DNA from: Mangrovihabitans endophyticus
GTDB lineage: Bacteria; Actinomycetota; Actinomycetes; Mycobacteriales; Micromonosporaceae
Direction of reading: 5' to 3'
Assembly (NCBI RefSeq): GCF_014646155.1
Contig: NZ_BMMX01000047.1
Span: 1 to 39,716, forward strand
Length of the DNA: 39,716 nucleotides
Shown here: positions 1-7,644 of the stretch, one piece after another
How positions within the stretch are numbered: the stretch's first letter is position 1
Layout: each line of letters opens with the position of its first letter
Translations under genes and position numbers: made by a program
Notes under the pieces: generated by a model
What the model saw: only the letters and a program-made list of their open reading frames with translations
Database searches by the model: none
Told to the model about the DNA's origin: nothing

Positions 1-286
1 GACGGGGCGTCGACGCGGCGGCGCGGCGGGGCGACGGGGCGGTGCGGCGGAGCGGTGCGGGCGGCGGGGTGCGGTGGGCGGAGCGGAGGCGCGGGGGCGC
101 GGGGGCGCGGTGGGGGGCGTGCGGTTGGGGTTACTCAAAAACGGGAGCGGCGGCTACCTTGTTCGGGGCTGCTTTTCGGCTATGCCGGATTTGCGGCGGT
201 GCATATCGGGCAGCTCTCCGGACAGCGCAGGGCCATCGGCGCATCGGGATGTGCGAATTGCCGGTCCGTTGGGCAGACTGCGTCGG
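1..286. other. G-rich low-complexity leader, no gene seen
   Basis: The first 130 bases are almost pure G/C with short irregular GGCGGGG and GCGCGGG runs, resembling the G-rich spacer near 9.5-10.0 kb. From about 131 the composition becomes more balanced. This stretch probably holds the promoter and leader of the following kinase gene. An open frame runs through it in phase with the kinase, but its product is Gly/Arg-rich with no recognisable domain, so I treat it as non-coding. Confidence 0.5.
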
Positions 287-1813
287 GTGGAAGTCCAGCA
301 GGCCCTGGGCGGTCGCTACACGCTCCTGAGCGAACTCGGCCGCGGCGGCACCGCCGTGGTGTGGCGCGCCCGCGATGAGGTGCTCGGTCGTGCCGTTGCT
401 GTGAAGGTGCTCGCCGGCAGTCACGTCGGCGACGAGGGTTCGCGTGCGCGCATCCGCGACGAGGCCCGCGCCGCCGCCGCGCTGTCGCCGCATCCCAACA
501 TCGCCCAGGTGTACGACTTCGGCGAGTCGGACGAGGGCGGCACCCGCCTGCCGTACGTGGTGATGGAGCTGGTGAACGGTCCCACGCTGCAGCAGAAGGT
601 GGTCGAGGCCGGGCATCTCGCCCCGGCGACGTCGTTGCGGATCTGCGCCGAGGTGGCTGCCGCGCTCGCCGCCGCGCACGCCGACGGTCTGGTGCATCGC
701 GACATTAAGCCGGGAAACGTCATCGTGACGCACCGCGGCGCGAAGGTGGTCGATTTCGGCATCGCGGCGGTGGCCGGTCCGGGTACGCCCGACGAGATCC
801 TGTACGGCACGCCGGCCTATCTGGCGCCGGAACGCGTCACCGGGGACGCGGTCGAGCCGGCCACCGACGTGTACGCGCTCGGCGTGCTGCTCTACCGGTT
901 GCTGGCCGACGATTCGCCGTGGTCGGTCGAGAGCACCACCCAGATGCTGTCGGCGCACGTCTACATCGAGCCGAAGCCGCTGCCCGAGCTGCCCGGCGTG
1001 CCCGCCGTGGTGGCCGACCTGATCCGGCGCTGCCTGCGCAAGGACCCGCTGGACCGGCCTCCGGCAGCCGACGTGGCGGCGGTCCTGGCCCGGGCCGCCA
1101 CCGCGCCCCAGGGCCACGAGGACGGTGACGAGGACGGCCGGGACCCGACCAGGCGTCGCCTCTGGGCCGGGCTGGCGGGCCTCGCCGCCGCGCTGGTCGT
1201 GGGGTTGATCGTGTGGGCGCTGCTACCGGTGCCCCCCGACGGCGATCGGGACGGCGCGGTCGCCGCGGCGCCGCCGTCCCAGGATCCGCAGGCCGGTGGC
1301 ACGTCGCCCGCGGCGACCCGCAACGCCTCGGACAGCCGTCCCGGCGCCGACCCCGCCGATCCGGACGGCGCCGCGGGCGTCGACGGCGTGCCCGCCGGCG
1401 TGGGGGAGGGCGTGGTGCCCGGCGGGCCGGCCACCACCGCGCCGGGTCCGGGGGCGCAGCCGGGAACCACCACCGGCGGGAACGGCGGGCCGGGCGGGGC
1501 GACCGACGAACCCACCGCGGACCCCACGACCGGTACGACCGAACCCCCGCCCACCGAGGATCCACCGCCCGCCGGGGGTGGTAGTTCCGGCGCGAAGCGG
1601 CTGTCGTCCGACGCCGGATTCGTGGTGGCGAAGTGCAGCAACGGAAAGGCGACGTTCAACACCTGGCACGCCACCCGGCCGTACCAGGTGGAGAGCGTGA
1701 ACCCCGGTCCGGCGACCGCCGCTCAGGTGACCTTCGTCGACGATCCGTCCCGGGTGCGGATGACGGTGACGTGTGCATCCGGATCCCCGACGGCGGCCGT
1801 CACCGAGCAGTGA
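287..1813 (+). CDS. Membrane Ser/Thr protein kinase (PknB-like)
   Basis: This is a eukaryotic-type Ser/Thr kinase anchored in the membrane, about 508 residues from the GTG at 287. The Gly-rich loop (GRGGTAVVW) is followed by VAVKVL with K40. The catalytic loop HRDIKPGN starts at residue 137, DFG lies at 156-158, then GTPAYLAPE in the activation segment, so the catalytic core looks complete. One membrane helix is at about residues 290-314. Outside the cell comes a Pro/Thr/Gly-rich linker of about 130 residues, then a short C-terminal domain with two cysteines that could form a disulfide; there are no PASTA repeats. The GTG at 287 places VEVQQALGGRY just before the kinase fold. GTG 251 or ATG 182 are possible alternatives, and none has a strong ribosome site. 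It converges on the sensor kinase with a 19-bp gap. Confidence 0.9.
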   Translation: MEVQQALGGRYTLLSELGRGGTAVVWRARDEVLGRAVAVKVLAGSHVGDEGSRARIRDEARAAAALSPHPNIAQVYDFGESDEGGTRLPYVVMELVNGPTLQQKVVEAGHLAPATSLRICAEVAAALAAAHADGLVHRDIKPGNVIVTHRGAKVVDFGIAAVAGPGTPDEILYGTPAYLAPERVTGDAVEPATDVYALGVLLYRLLADDSPWSVESTTQMLSAHVYIEPKPLPELPGVPAVVADLIRRCLRKDPLDRPPAADVAAVLARAATAPQGHEDGDEDGRDPTRRRLWAGLAGLAAALVVGLIVWALLPVPPDGDRDGAVAAAPPSQDPQAGGTSPAATRNASDSRPGADPADPDGAAGVDGVPAGVGEGVVPGGPATTAPGPGAQPGTTTGGNGGPGGATDEPTADPTTGTTEPPPTEDPPPAGGGSSGAKRLSSDAGFVVAKCSNGKATFNTWHATRPYQVESVNPGPATAAQVTFVDDPSRVRMTVTCASGSPTAAVTEQ

Positions 1814-1832
1814 CGGCCGCTGCCCGGTTCGT

Positions 1833-3692
1833 TCAGCGATCCGCTGTGCTGCCGCCGACCGTGCGCTGCGGTGCCGCGCCGGCGCTCCCGGCGGAACGCG
1901 CCGGGAGCGGCAACGTCACCCAGGCCACGCAGCCACCGCCCGGGTTGGCGTTCAGTCCGATCTGCCCACCGTGCCGTTCCACGATGCGCTGGCAGATGGC
2001 CAGGCCCAGGCCGTTACCGGGGATGCCCTCGGCGTTGGCGGCGCGGTAGAACGCGGTAAGCACCTTCGGCCGTTCGGACTCCGCCAGACCGGTGCCGTTG
2101 TCGGTGATCTCGATGCGCCAGCTCTCCCCGCGCCAGCTCGCGCCGTCCAGGTCGGCACTCACCCGTACCTCGGGAATCTGCATCTCCGGGGTGTAGAGCA
2201 GTGCGTTCTCCAAGAGCCGACGGAACACCTCGCCGAGCAGGCGGCGGTCGCCGTCCACCGTGCACAGTGCGTCCACCTCGATGGTCACCGGCTCGCCCGG
2301 GCGCACGGCGGCGACAACCTCCTCGGCGATGCCGGGGATCACGCCGGCCAGGTTGATCGACTGCCGGGCCAGCGGCACCTCCCGGACCTGGGAGTACAAC
2401 AGCAGATCGTGGACGAGCTTGCCCATGGTCTCGGCGTTGGACTCGATGTCCAGCGTCGCCCGGCGCCGCGCCCGGGGGGTCAGCTCGTCGTTCTCGGCGA
2501 CCAGCGTCGCGTACTCGGTGATCTCTCGCAGCGGTCCCTGCATGCGGGAGGCGGCCACCTCGGTGAAGGCTTGCAGCTCGGCCTCGCTGGTGCGCAGGCT
2601 GAGTTCGGCGGCCTCGCGGCGTGCCACGTCCGCGCGCAGATCCGCGGTCGCCTTCTTGACCTGGCGGATGGCCCGCACCCGCGACCACGCCAGCACCCAG
2701 GCCAACGCGGCCAGCAGCAGGGACAGCACGGTACCGCCGACCTCGACGAGCTGCGGGGTTCCGGCCAGCTCGTCGTTCACCATCTGCTGCGACGGCTGGA
2801 CGGTCAGCCGCCACAGCCGGCGGGTGGCGGGGAAGTCGCGCGCGACGGCCGGTGCGGCGTCGGCCACCGTCGAATCGGCAGGAGCGAGGCTGCTCATCGT
2901 CAGTGGCTGACCGGGGGCGGTGATGTCCTGGACGGTCACGGAGACGTCGTCGACGCCCGCGTTGCGGAGCGCGGTCTGCAGCATCGGATCGAGGCGGAAC
3001 GCCATGCTGACCCATCCGCGGAAGGTGCCCGCGTCGTCGGTGCCGTTCGCCGCCACCACGGGGGCCTGCAGGGTGATCGACGGCCGCTGTTCGCTGGCCG
3101 GACGATCCTGGTCCTTCGCCAGCACGACCGGTGCGGTGATCGCTGGCGCGCCGGTGGTCCGGGAGGCGGACAGCGCCTCGGCGGCTGCCGACAACTGCGC
3201 GACGTCGAGGCCGAGAACTGTCCCATCGCCGTCGAACTCGCGGTACAGCACGATGAACCGGTGCTCGGCGACGTCGTCGGCCGGCTTCAGGGTCAGCGCC
3301 GGCCCGACCCGCGCCCGCCAGGTGCGCTGGACCTGCGCCACCTGGCCGGGTGACGCCGGCACGACGAAGGAGGCGCCCACCGCGCCGGGCAGGTATCGCG
3401 CCGCGTCGGCCAGGGTGTCGAAGTCCGTCGCGGTGAGATCCGACTGCGCCGAGGTTGCGCGGGCGATCGAGCCGATGAGGCGGGAGTACGACTGCACCAT
3501 GTCGGTGAGCGCCACCTCGGCGATGTCGGCGCTGCGGTAGGTCTCCCGCTGCAGCCGGTCGTCCTCGATCTGATGGAGCCGGTCGCCGGCGGCGAAGCTG
3601 CCCGCGACGCCGAGCAGAAACACGACCAGGGGGATGACAACGGTGCTGACGACCCTGATGGGCCGTCCTGATCGCGTTCGACGTTTCGCCAT
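1833..3692 (-). CDS. CHASE-like sensor histidine kinase, phosphoacceptor His replaced
   Basis: A 619-residue membrane sensor kinase. An N-terminal helix (about residues 12-33) is followed by a roughly 290-residue extracellular domain that looks CHASE-like, a second helix near residues 320-340, a short coiled coil, then a dimerisation/phosphotransfer helix and a HATPase domain. The H-box region reads ELQAFTEVAASRMQGPLREI. Against the phytochrome-type box (SHDLQEPLR) the histidine is an arginine, R383 (CGC codon). The ATP-binding half seems intact: N496 in LLENALLYTP, the DNGTG box, and GNGLGLAICQRIVERHGG. It is therefore either a pseudokinase sensor or a scaffold that binds ATP. No response regulator is adjacent. 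It is divergent from the exosortase operon, so control of that operon is conceivable but unproven. The start ATG at 3692 precedes a basic MAKRRTRSGR and the first helix. Confidence 0.85.
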   Translation of the reverse strand: MAKRRTRSGRPIRVVSTVVIPLVVFLLGVAGSFAAGDRLHQIEDDRLQRETYRSADIAEVALTDMVQSYSRLIGSIARATSAQSDLTATDFDTLADAARYLPGAVGASFVVPASPGQVAQVQRTWRARVGPALTLKPADDVAEHRFIVLYREFDGDGTVLGLDVAQLSAAAEALSASRTTGAPAITAPVVLAKDQDRPASEQRPSITLQAPVVAANGTDDAGTFRGWVSMAFRLDPMLQTALRNAGVDDVSVTVQDITAPGQPLTMSSLAPADSTVADAAPAVARDFPATRRLWRLTVQPSQQMVNDELAGTPQLVEVGGTVLSLLLAALAWVLAWSRVRAIRQVKKATADLRADVARREAAELSLRTSEAELQAFTEVAASRMQGPLREITEYATLVAENDELTPRARRRATLDIESNAETMGKLVHDLLLYSQVREVPLARQSINLAGVIPGIAEEVVAAVRPGEPVTIEVDALCTVDGDRRLLGEVFRRLLENALLYTPEMQIPEVRVSADLDGASWRGESWRIEITDNGTGLAESERPKVLTAFYRAANAEGIPGNGLGLAICQRIVERHGGQIGLNANPGGGCVAWVTLPLPARSAGSAGAAPQRTVGGSTADR

Positions 3693-3791
3693 ATCACCAG
3701 GTTCGGCAGCGCCTGCCCGATTATGAGAAAGCTTCCGGCCGGTGGCCGGGCAATCACTTAAGTGCCCCGCGGGCACGCCGATGGACGTGTC

Positions 3792-4751
3792 ATGCACCCG
3801 GCTGAGATGACGTTGTCCGCACGGCTCGAACTGCCCGAGCCGCGATGGCACGCGCAGCGCGGACGCACCGGCTGGGAGGACACCTCGCGCCAGACGGTGG
3901 AGAGCCTCGCGGCGTTGTCCGGCATGCCGACCTGGCACGTCGGGCGGGTCATCGACAACGTGCTCACCCCGCTGGCCGTGTCCACCGGTGCGGTCGGCAT
4001 CGCGACCGGTACGCGCGTCAACTGGTCGCCCACCGTCTGCCGGCGCATGGTGAGCCGCCTCGGCCCGAACCTCGCCCCGGACGTGCTGGCGATTCCGGAC
4101 TACGCCGGTGCGCCCGCCGTCCGCAAGCTGGGCATGCGCGCGTACGCCGGGGTGCCGCTGCTCACCGAGCACGGCGACCTGCTTGGCGTGCTGGCCGGCT
4201 GGCACACCGAGCCGCGCGAATTCCCGCCCGGGCTGGAGCCGTTGCTGTGGGCGCTCTCCAACCTGATGGCCGGCGTGCTGCAGTCGGAGTTGCGTGCGAC
4301 CCGCGCGGTGCGGACCACCGAGACCCGCGCGCCGGCTCCCGTCGTGGTCACCGCAGGGGCGTCGCGCCTGCCCGCCCGGCGGGGCTGGGGCGCCATTCTG
4401 GAGCAGGAGGAACGCCGGGCGCGGGACCTGGGCACCCCGGTCACCGTCCTGCTGGTGGACTTCGGGTCGCTGCGCTCCGCGGCGCGTGCCCAGAAGGCCG
4501 CCCGGATCGCGGTGGACCACCTGCGGGACGCGGTGCTCGCCCGGCTGAGCGTGCGGCACATCGGGGCGGTGCTCAACGACTGCACCCAGGCGCAGGTCGA
4601 CCGGCTGGGCCAGCGGGTCGACGCGGCCCTGCGCAAGGCGGGGTTCACCGCCACCACGGCATCGGCTTCCCGGCTGGAGACCAGCGACCTGCGCGACACG
4701 TGGAGCCTGGCCGAGCAGCGCCTGTTCGAACAGCGCAAGGCGGCGCGATGA
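3792..4751 (+). CDS. GAF-domain protein with degenerate GGDEF-like C-terminus
   Basis: A soluble signalling protein of about 319 residues. The first half looks like a GAF domain (residues about 30-175: VSTGAVGIATG, then MRAYAGVPLLTEHGDLLGVLAGW, a typical GAF strand pattern). After a linker, the C-terminal third (ILEQEERRARDLGTPVTVLLVDFG...) has the opening pattern of a GGDEF domain, but no GGDEF or RxxD motif is present, so it should not make cyclic di-GMP. It is the first gene of the exosortase operon and overlaps the next gene by ATGA, indicating coupled translation. Its likely role is sensing or regulation of surface display, which is an inference from context. The start is uncertain: GTG 3762 and ATG 3807 are alternatives, and no strong ribosome site separates them. 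Confidence 0.75.
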   Translation: MHPAEMTLSARLELPEPRWHAQRGRTGWEDTSRQTVESLAALSGMPTWHVGRVIDNVLTPLAVSTGAVGIATGTRVNWSPTVCRRMVSRLGPNLAPDVLAIPDYAGAPAVRKLGMRAYAGVPLLTEHGDLLGVLAGWHTEPREFPPGLEPLLWALSNLMAGVLQSELRATRAVRTTETRAPAPVVVTAGASRLPARRGWGAILEQEERRARDLGTPVTVLLVDFGSLRSAARAQKAARIAVDHLRDAVLARLSVRHIGAVLNDCTQAQVDRLGQRVDAALRKAGFTATTASASRLETSDLRDTWSLAEQRLFEQRKAAR

Positions 4752-5299
4752 TCCGGGGCCTGCGACGTGTCGTCGCCGACGCCGGTCCAGTCCGGCTCAC
4801 GCTCATGCTCGCCTTCGCCGCCGCGGTGGCATACGCCGTGGCGCACGACCGGGCGCTGCGGCACGTCGAGGCGTGCGGGAGCGCCGAGGTGCTGCGCTGG
4901 TTCGCCTTCGACGACGTATCGTGCGTCGCCGACACCACGCTCTTCCGCGTGGACGGCACGCTGACCGGATACACCATCACCATCGGGTGTACGGCGATCT
5001 TCCTGCTGTTCCCGTTCTTCACCATCACCGGGCTGCTGCTTCTGGTGCGCCGGGTGGCGGTGTGGCGCAGCCTGCTGGCCGCGGTGGCAGCCACCATCGC
5101 GGTGCTCACCGTCAACCAGGTGCGCCTGCTGGTCATCGGCGCCGGCATGCGGATCTGGGGGATCGAGCAGGGGTACGCGTACACGCACATCTTCTTCGGC
5201 ACCCTGGTCAGCACCCTCGGCGTGGTGCTCAGCGGGTTCTTCTATCTGAAGTTGCTGACCGGCCTGCGCGCCCGCAAGGCGGTGCCGGCCCATGCTTGA
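4748..5299 (+). CDS. Exosortase/archaeosortase family transpeptidase
   Basis: A 183-residue integral membrane protein with about five hydrophobic segments. It carries the three conserved residues of exosortases in the right order: C81 in TIGCTAIFLL, R126 in NQVRLLVIG, and H147 in YTHIFFGTLVSTLG. Exosortases cut a C-terminal sorting signal (short Pro-containing motif, membrane helix, basic tail) and transfer the protein to another carrier. It is shorter than the large gammaproteobacterial EpsH proteins and resembles compact actinobacterial or archaeal forms; exosortase P is one possible subtype, but I cannot confirm this. The start overlaps the upstream stop (ATGA), and the 3' end overlaps the glycosyltransferase by 8 bases. 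A candidate substrate is the fourth gene of the same operon, which makes the assignment strong. Confidence 0.88.
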   Translation: MIRGLRRVVADAGPVRLTLMLAFAAAVAYAVAHDRALRHVEACGSAEVLRWFAFDDVSCVADTTLFRVDGTLTGYTITIGCTAIFLLFPFFTITGLLLLVRRVAVWRSLLAAVAATIAVLTVNQVRLLVIGAGMRIWGIEQGYAYTHIFFGTLVSTLGVVLSGFFYLKLLTGLRARKAVPAHA

Positions 5300-6728
5300 C
5301 AGCGCCAACTGGCTCCTCGCCCTGCTGAACGCCATGGCGTTCATCCTCTCCGTGGCCTTCCTGGCGTACGTGGTCATGGTGTTGCGGCCCTTCCTCTGGC
5401 ATCGCGAGATCCCGCTGGGCGACCGCTCCGACTTCCAGTGGCACATCGTCATCCCGTGCCTGGACGAGGAGACGGTCATCGTGGACACCGTCGAGCACCT
5501 GGTGGACACGTTCCCGGAGGCGACCGTGTGGTGCGTCGACGACGCCTCGGCGGATCGCACCCTTGTGCTGATGCGGTGGCTGGAAACCCGCTATCAGCAG
5601 GTACGGGTGATCAGCCGGGTGCCGCCGGAAGCGCAGCAGGGCAAGGGCGCGGCGCTGAACGCCGCCTGGCGGGCCATCTCCGCCGAGGTCGGGGACGAGG
5701 CCGACCGGTCGAAGATCATCGTGGGTGTGGTGGACGCGGACGGGCGGCTGGAACAGTTCGGCCCGGATGTGATCACCGGACCGTCCATGTTCGGCGATCC
5801 GGGCGTCGGCGCGGTCCAGGTGCAGGTGCGCATCACTGAGGATGTGGACGCGCTGGCCGCCACCGACCTGGACCGGTTGATCGGCGAGAACGCCCGCACC
5901 AAGGGGGACGCGCTGCTGGTGCGCCTGCAGGATCTGGAGTTCGCCGGGCCGATCGCGGCGATGCAGTTCCTGCGCCGCCGCACCGGCAGCGTGGCGATGG
6001 GCGGCAACGGCCAGTTCACCCGGCTGTCCGTGCTCGACGAGATCGGCGACTGGAAGGGCGCGCCCTGGCACGGCGCGCTGCTGGAGGACTTCGAACTGGG
6101 CCTGCACGTGCTGCTGCTGGGCCACCGTTCGGAGTATTGCCACGACACCTTCGTCGCCCAGGACGGCCTGCCGAAGGTGCGCGATCTGCTGCGTCAGCGC
6201 ACCCGCTGGGCGCAGGGCAACCTGCAATGCTGGAAGTACCTGTGGCAGGTGCTCAACTCGCCGAAGGTGCCGCTGTCCGGCGCCCTGGAGATCGCCCACT
6301 ACATGTGGGTGCCGTTGTCGCAGATCCTGGGCAGCGTCGTGTTCCCGCTCACCGCGGTCGTGCACTTGGCATATGCCCTGGGCGATCCGGAGGGCCCGGA
6401 GGGCTGGCTGCTCAGCGGCGCCTGGGGGCTGATTCCGCTGGCGTTCCTGTTCGGCGTGCTCCCGCACGCGCTGTGGGGCCTGTTCTATCGCTCGCACTGC
6501 GCCAGCCTCGTGAGCCGCCGCATGGCGCTCGGAATGGCCGCGGTGAACCTGTTCTACGGCTATCTGCTGCAGATCGCCGCCTGGCGCGCCGCCTACCGCG
6601 TGATCCGCGGCAACGGCCGATGGGACAAGACCGCCCGCGCGGGCGACGCCGTCACCGCGACCGTCCGCGAGCATCCCGATCGTCACCCGACCGCCACAAC
6701 CCGACCACAACTGCAGGGAGGTATCTGA
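5292..6728 (+). CDS. Membrane family-2 glycosyltransferase (processive, BcsA/HAS-like)
   Basis: A 478-residue glycosyltransferase of the GT2 family. An N-terminal helix (residues about 5-30) precedes the GT-A domain, with HIVIPCLDEE at the nucleotide pocket, CVDDASAD, the VVDADG metal-binding motif at D148, LLEDFELG carrying the putative catalytic base, and QRTRWAQGN, the Q-x-x-RW motif typical of processive synthases. Three to four helices follow (about residues 335-450). It probably extends a surface polysaccharide at the inner face of the membrane and exports it; the sugar cannot be predicted. The gene sits between the exosortase and its candidate substrate, so the glycan could be the acceptor for the sorted protein or act on it. 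The Arg/Thr/His-rich C-terminal tail looks unstructured. Confidence 0.87.
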   Translation: MLDSANWLLALLNAMAFILSVAFLAYVVMVLRPFLWHREIPLGDRSDFQWHIVIPCLDEETVIVDTVEHLVDTFPEATVWCVDDASADRTLVLMRWLETRYQQVRVISRVPPEAQQGKGAALNAAWRAISAEVGDEADRSKIIVGVVDADGRLEQFGPDVITGPSMFGDPGVGAVQVQVRITEDVDALAATDLDRLIGENARTKGDALLVRLQDLEFAGPIAAMQFLRRRTGSVAMGGNGQFTRLSVLDEIGDWKGAPWHGALLEDFELGLHVLLLGHRSEYCHDTFVAQDGLPKVRDLLRQRTRWAQGNLQCWKYLWQVLNSPKVPLSGALEIAHYMWVPLSQILGSVVFPLTAVVHLAYALGDPEGPEGWLLSGAWGLIPLAFLFGVLPHALWGLFYRSHCASLVSRRMALGMAAVNLFYGYLLQIAAWRAAYRVIRGNGRWDKTARAGDAVTATVREHPDRHPTATTRPQLQGGI

Positions 6729-7568
6729 ATGTCCCGACGTTCATTGCGGACCACGCGACGACTGGTCGCGCCGGGCCTGGCCGCGGCGGTGTTCGCGGTG
6801 GCCCTGTTCGGCACCGCCGCGCCCGCGCACGCGGACACCGCGAACGCCACCGCCACGGCTGTCGAGCTGTCGCTTCTCGGTGGTTCGGTGGTGACGACCG
6901 GTCAGGCCGTCGCCAGCAACACCGGATCCGGCACCGACGACGAGGTCAGTCAGACCCCGGCGTTGACGGTGCTGGGGTCCCAGTCCGTGATCAATGCGGG
7001 AGTGGCGGTGCAACGCGCGGTCGCACGCAGCGACGGAACGTCCGCGGCCTGCGCCGGCCTGATCGGGTCGGGCGGGTCGATCCAGATCGGCGCCGACGGT
7101 TCCTGCCAGCTCACCCTGGGCAACTCGAACGGCGTACGGGTCACCCTGGTCACCGGAACCCAGATCAAGGCGGACGCCTTGATCGCTTCCTGCACGGCCT
7201 CGTCCGACGGCATCGTGACCACCCACGTGGACGTGGTCGGGGCCAAGGTCTACGCCCTGGGCCTGCCGATCATGAGCCTGGACGCCGAGCCGACGCCCGA
7301 GACGTGGACGAGCATCGCCGGGGTGGCGATGATCGGCGACCACCTGCTCACCCACCCGGGCGGTCCGGGCAGCGTCCGCAACGACGCCCTGAGTATCGAC
7401 CTGCTCACCGGCACCGTCTCGTCGACCATCGGCAAAGTCACCTGCGGCCCGAACGCGGTCACCGTGCCCACCCCGGCGATCCCCGCCGAGGGCATGGCGA
7501 TGCTCGCGGGCATCGTGGGCGTCACCGGCATCGGCTGGTGGCTGCGCAAGCGGCGGCTGGCCGCGTGA
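6729..7568 (+). CDS. Secreted surface protein with exosortase sorting signal (choice-of-anchor P-like)
   Basis: A 279-residue exported protein. A Sec signal peptide (SRRSLRTTRRLVAPGLAAAVFAV..., cleavage likely after AHA near residue 35) leads into a Ser/Gly/Thr-rich beta domain with four cysteines in the middle. The C-terminus has the three-part layout of a sorting signal: VPTPAIPAEG, a helix (MAMLAGIVGVTGIGWW), and the basic tail LRKRRLAA. The pattern differs from LPXTG and fits exosortase substrates of the PEP type. The body resembles the choice-of-anchor P family as I remember it; this is not confirmed by a search. A good ribosome site (AGGGAGG) lies 7 bases before the ATG, stronger than for the upstream genes, consistent with higher synthesis of the substrate. 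The ATG directly abuts the glycosyltransferase stop. Confidence 0.82.
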   Translation: MSRRSLRTTRRLVAPGLAAAVFAVALFGTAAPAHADTANATATAVELSLLGGSVVTTGQAVASNTGSGTDDEVSQTPALTVLGSQSVINAGVAVQRAVARSDGTSAACAGLIGSGGSIQIGADGSCQLTLGNSNGVRVTLVTGTQIKADALIASCTASSDGIVTTHVDVVGAKVYALGLPIMSLDAEPTPETWTSIAGVAMIGDHLLTHPGGPGSVRNDALSIDLLTGTVSSTIGKVTCGPNAVTVPTPAIPAEGMAMLAGIVGVTGIGWWLRKRRLAA

Positions 7569-7573
7569 CCGAA

Positions 7574-7619
7574 CGCCGGCACTCGTGGGCCGAGCAGGTT
7601 CGGCCCACGAGTGCCGGCG
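7574..7619. terminator. Perfect 20-bp hairpin, operon terminator
   Basis: Arms 7574-7593 and 7600-7619 pair over 20 bases without a mismatch around a 6-base loop (GCAGGT). There is no U-tract, as is usual in actinomycetes. It begins 5 bases after the stop of the sorted surface protein and ends 25 bases before the next gene's ATG. Confidence 0.85.
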
Positions 7620-7644
7620 CACCGGCGATGGGCACACTGGGTGG

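Noticed and set aside
74..286. N-terminal extension of the Ser/Thr kinase from 74
   Set aside because: The extension is low-complexity and lies in the G-rich leader; kinases of this type start just before the Gly-rich loop.
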